Shown here piece after piece: positions 41,474-44,077 of a DNA stretch of 44,077 nt. The DNA lies in the NCBI RefSeq assembly GCF_000374085.1, contig NZ_KB893582.1, positions 1-44,077 on the forward strand. Direction: 5' to 3'. The translations under genes and the position numbers were made by a program. Position 1 is the first letter of the stretch; every line of letters begins with the position of its first letter. The stretch is from Spirosoma spitsbergense DSM 19989. Its GTDB lineage: Bacteria > Bacteroidota > Bacteroidia > Cytophagales > Spirosomataceae. The notes beneath the pieces are model-generated. The model was not told where the DNA came from. It searched no databases and saw nothing but the letters and a program-made list of their open reading frames with translations.

Positions 41474-43222
41474 TTAGTTTACGTACTGGTTGGTACTGCG
41501 TTGCGACTGGTAAATCTGAACGTATTCAGGCGTGCTGGTCATCAGTTCAGCGTGGGTACCTTTAGCAAGGACGCGGCCTTCCATCAGCAGGATAATCTGC
41601 TCGTAGTCTTCAACGGGCGCGATTTTCTGCGTGACGGAAATAAGCGTCAGGCCGGGGTAGTTTTGCTGCACATTGGCCAGAATTTTCTGCTCGGTCTGCG
41701 GATCTACCCGCGCCGTAAAATCATCCAGCAACAGTATGGTAGGGTTGAGGGCCAGGGCGCGAGCCAGCATAATACGCTGTTTCTGACCACCCGACAAACT
41801 CGCCCCCCGCTCCGAAACGACGGTTTGCAGCTTGTCCGGCAGCGATTCGATAAAATCACGCAGTGCCGCCGTGTCGATGGCTTTCTCCAGGGCCTCATCC
41901 GTCACGGTTTCGCAGAAGGCAATGTTCTCCCGAATGCTCAGATTGAACGTGATGCTGTCCTGAAACACGAAACCCACCTGCCGATGAAAGGATTCTTCCT
42001 CATAGTCGCCGATGGGCCGGTTATCGTACAGGACCGTTCCCGACGTGGGGTCTATCAGGCCGGTCAGCAAAAACAGGAGCTGGCTTTTTCCGGCTGCCGT
42101 TGGCCCTACGATGGCCGTTCGAGTACCCGCTTTCACCGAAAAGGAGACGTGCTGAAGGGCTGGTTTATCGCCGTAATAAACCGACACATCGCGCAGTTCG
42201 ATGTCGCCGTTCAGACGGACGTTTACCGTACCGGTCCGGACGGTTTCGGGTGCCTGTAGTACTGCGCTAACGCGCTCGTAGGAAGCCGACGCCTGGGCAA
42301 TCACATTGCTCATAAACCCAATGACGATGATCGGGAAAATCAGCAGCGCCAGGTAACTGCTGAAAGCCGCATAATCGCCCAGCGTCATGCTGCCGGTAAT
42401 AACGAAATGCCCGCCCAGCACCAGAATAATCAGCCCGGCCATATTGGCCGTGAAGCTGATAACCGGAATGAGCCCCGCAAACAGCCGTAAAATCGACATT
42501 CCTATGTTTTTGGCATCGGTATTGGCAGCCAGAAACTTGTCGTATTCGAGCTGTTGAGAGTTGACGACCCGAATCAGGGCCGAGCCGAGGATGCTTTCGT
42601 TGATCACCTTGTTGAGCCAGTCGATTACCTCCCGGCCCTGCATGAACAGCACCCGCACTTTTTTCATCAGCGTATAAAATGTGAGCCCGATAATGGGCAC
42701 AATCGTCAGCACGGCCAGCGCCAGTTTCCAGTTGATACTGATGAGCAGGATAGCGGCCCCAACGATGATGCAAAGCGACGACACGATGGAAACGATGGCC
42801 TGCGAAACGAACAGTTTGACGGAGTCGATGTCCGACGTCAGGTTAGTCAGCAGTTTGGCCGGGTTGGTTTGCTGGATGTACGCAAAACTCTGCCGCGATA
42901 TTTTGGCGGCCAACTGCGTCCGTAAATCCCGCGCCACCCGCTCCGACGCGTAGGTCTGGACAACGCTTTGCCAATACGTGAATACGAAAATGAGCCCGGT
43001 AGCCACCATGAACTGAATCAGCGTGGTCCGCAACGCAAACGTCCCCGCCGAATAATCATCGATACCATGCGCAATGAGCATGGGCAGCACCAGGTTTATC
43101 CCGTTGCTCAGCAGGGCCAACAGCACCAGGCCCAGAACCGTGCGCGTGTAGGGCTTCAGTAAAACCAGCAGGGGCAATGATTTCTTTTTGGGGACTTCCT
43201 GGGGAGAACCGGGTTTGGGCAT
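41474..43222 (-). CDS. ABC exporter half-transporter with degenerate catalytic site (MdlA-like)
   Basis: 582 residues, six membrane helices and one NBD. Walker A is VGPTAAGKSQ, at about 369-378, and the signature ASLSGGQKQR at about 471-480 is canonical. However, Walker B is LLLDDFTARVD (Asp for the catalytic Glu), and the H-switch His is replaced by Gln in SVTQKIAPVEDY. Its LSGGQ would complete the intact site of the other subunit, while its own Walker B belongs to the degenerate site. This is precisely the pattern of heterodimeric exporters. Possible cargo is lipid or drug-like; nothing nearby identifies it. Confidence 0.9.
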   Translation of the reverse strand: MPKPGSPQEVPKKKSLPLLVLLKPYTRTVLGLVLLALLSNGINLVLPMLIAHGIDDYSAGTFALRTTLIQFMVATGLIFVFTYWQSVVQTYASERVARDLRTQLAAKISRQSFAYIQQTNPAKLLTNLTSDIDSVKLFVSQAIVSIVSSLCIIVGAAILLISINWKLALAVLTIVPIIGLTFYTLMKKVRVLFMQGREVIDWLNKVINESILGSALIRVVNSQQLEYDKFLAANTDAKNIGMSILRLFAGLIPVISFTANMAGLIILVLGGHFVITGSMTLGDYAAFSSYLALLIFPIIVIGFMSNVIAQASASYERVSAVLQAPETVRTGTVNVRLNGDIELRDVSVYYGDKPALQHVSFSVKAGTRTAIVGPTAAGKSQLLFLLTGLIDPTSGTVLYDNRPIGDYEEESFHRQVGFVFQDSITFNLSIRENIAFCETVTDEALEKAIDTAALRDFIESLPDKLQTVVSERGASLSGGQKQRIMLARALALNPTILLLDDFTARVDPQTEQKILANVQQNYPGLTLISVTQKIAPVEDYEQIILLMEGRVLAKGTHAELMTSTPEYVQIYQSQRSTNQYVN

Positions 43223-43776
43223 ATATGAACTGGAAAGGCTTTAGGTGGACGAATTTAAAGGTACGAAAATAGAAGAAGATAGCGCGGATGGGCAGTCTGC
43301 CCTAACCCAGTACGCCAGACTGCAAACCACGCGGATACCCGTCGTCCCACCACCGTATGTTAAACTCAGCGTCAATCAGGGTAACTTTTTTAGCCATCAT
43401 CTTGTATATACCGGTCCCGCAGCCTATTCTTACAATCGAAGCAGGGTTGAACAAAATAGTTACCTAAAAATAAAAGCATTTCACCGAGCTCTCAATAGCA
43501 ACTACCTGATTTTCAACAACTTGATAGTAAGCGAAGTTTCGTACATATATATGTTGGGTGCGGGTCCATAAAATGTCTGCATTTCCGGGTTTTGGCTATA
43601 GAGGGAACGTCTTGGTTAGGCAAGCCCGACATTTGTTATTCTGGTTTCCGGTGACAAAACGTAGTCTTAGGTTTAATACTGTGAGCAGTTTTAGTGCTTG
43701 ATTTGGCCAAATGCAAAAAGGGTCGTAAGCTTGAAATCCCCATTTCATACCCTACGACCGCACCGGCGGCCCGGCC
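43223..43776. other. Intergenic region, 554 bases, including the left end of an IS element
   Basis: No convincing gene. The 108-codon frame at 43245-43571 has no domain and an odd composition. The right part, roughly from 43600, must hold the left end of the IS4-like element whose transposase starts at 43777, but I could not locate its terminal inverted repeat because the other end lies outside the window. A TACCTTTA-like word near 43260 could be part of the minus-strand exporter promoter. Confidence 0.5.
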
Positions 43777-44077
43777 ATGAGCATCGAAGCGATTCTCAAG
43801 CCAATATTGGCTAAACTTTTCAACGTGAACAAGCATCAGCGTACTTTTCTAACCGAACTCTTCTCTGTCTTATTAGGCCGACAGGGACGCGCTACGTTTG
43901 AAAACCTCGCCCGCTATTCCTCATTTACTGAACTTACTTTCCGCCGACACTTCGCTACCTGCTTTGACTGGCTGACCTTCAACAAAGCCTGTATCGACTT
44001 CACACAAGGGCCATTTATTGGCATTGTCGATTGTAGTTTCCTGCCCAAAAGTGGCACTAAAACCTTTGGTCTCGACA
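43777..44077 (+). CDS. IS4-like DDE transposase, N-terminal fragment cut by the window edge
   Basis: The frame from ATG at 43777 runs 100 codons to the window end. It starts SIEAILKPILAKLFNVNKHQ and includes FENLARYSSFTELTFRRHFA, then a DDE-type first Asp in GIVDCSFLPKSGTKTFGLD. The D-C-S-F-L-P-K-S-G-x-K-T-x-G-L-D block is typical of a Bacteroidetes IS4-superfamily subgroup. The remaining catalytic residues lie outside. The IS subgroup is not certain from this fragment. Confidence 0.75.
   Translation, partial: MSIEAILKPILAKLFNVNKHQRTFLTELFSVLLGRQGRATFENLARYSSFTELTFRRHFATCFDWLTFNKACIDFTQGPFIGIVDCSFLPKSGTKTFGLD

Noticed and set aside
43245..43571. 108-codon frame near the right edge
   Set aside because: No domain, no ribosome-site support, and composition unlike the other genes; it overlaps the probable exporter promoter.
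1..44077. CRISPR arrays, tRNA or rRNA genes
   Set aside because: No regularly spaced direct repeats with unique spacers, and no clover-leaf or rRNA segments, were seen; the tandem arrays in the palindromes have no spacers.

Overview
The window looks like a chromosomal contig from a Bacteroidetes bacterium of the Cytophagales, probably close to Spirosoma. This is inferred from the gene families (MoxR, OmpA, DUF819, FrnE-like DsbA, alpha2-type GlyRS, CysD/CysN without CysC), from lipoprotein signals, and from promoter-like pairs of the Bacteroidetes type (TTG, then TAnnTTTG). No rRNA, tRNA or CRISPR array was seen. Both ends run off inside transposase genes (ISL3-like on the left, IS4-like DDE on the right), which is how assemblies often break at repeated insertion sequences.

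Layout. 1-1.9 kb: the ISL3 transposase start abuts a very AT-rich GmrSD-type (DUF262/DUF1524) gene that lost its C-terminus, followed by a decayed copy of the tail of a MoxR gene. 2-6.1 kb, minus strand: a RibD/DHFR-like reductase, then a probable envelope cluster of OmpA-like protein, two membrane-anchored helix-hairpin-helix proteins and a MoxR ATPase. 6.4-9 kb, plus: threonine aldolase and an acetyltransferase-nitrilase fusion. 9.1-12.3 kb, minus: DUF819 membrane protein, an unknown lipoprotein and a lipoprotein glycerophosphodiesterase. 12.4-19.8 kb: a luciferase-like oxidoreductase, leuS (minus), a large membrane glycosyltransferase-like protein and a secreted subtilase. 20-27.4 kb, plus: a sulfur-assimilation cluster (TauE/SafE permease, MetZ, CysH, CysD, CysN) interrupted by a decayed toxin-antitoxin pair and a secreted Gfo/Idh oxidoreductase. 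27.4-31.2 kb: decayed genes (Uma2 with two frameshifts, a truncated alpha/beta hydrolase, an esterase with an in-frame stop) around glyS. 31.2-35.8 kb, minus: a redox/detoxification operon (Rossmann protein, Old Yellow Enzyme, SDR, DsbA-like, DJ-1/PfpI) next to a Crp/Fnr regulator, with a perfect FNR-type palindrome in front of the operon. 36-39.6 kb: a small orphan gene with a structured leader, a TonB-C-like secreted protein, a lipoprotein and a fatty acid hydroxylase. 39.7-43.2 kb, minus: a heterodimeric ABC exporter with one degenerate ATP site.

The most unusual signal is non-coding. The cysH-cysD and cysD-cysN spacers are almost filled by long imperfect inverted repeats whose arms are short tandem arrays of an octamer-like GYGAANGA unit. 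A heptamer version of the same design sits in frame inside leuS, and a related design with a different unit lies at 37.66-37.76 kb. I see no complete, clearly new enzyme system. The repeat family, the OmpA/HHH/MoxR cluster, the Fnr-box operon and the structured leader at 36.0-36.1 kb are the best leads.
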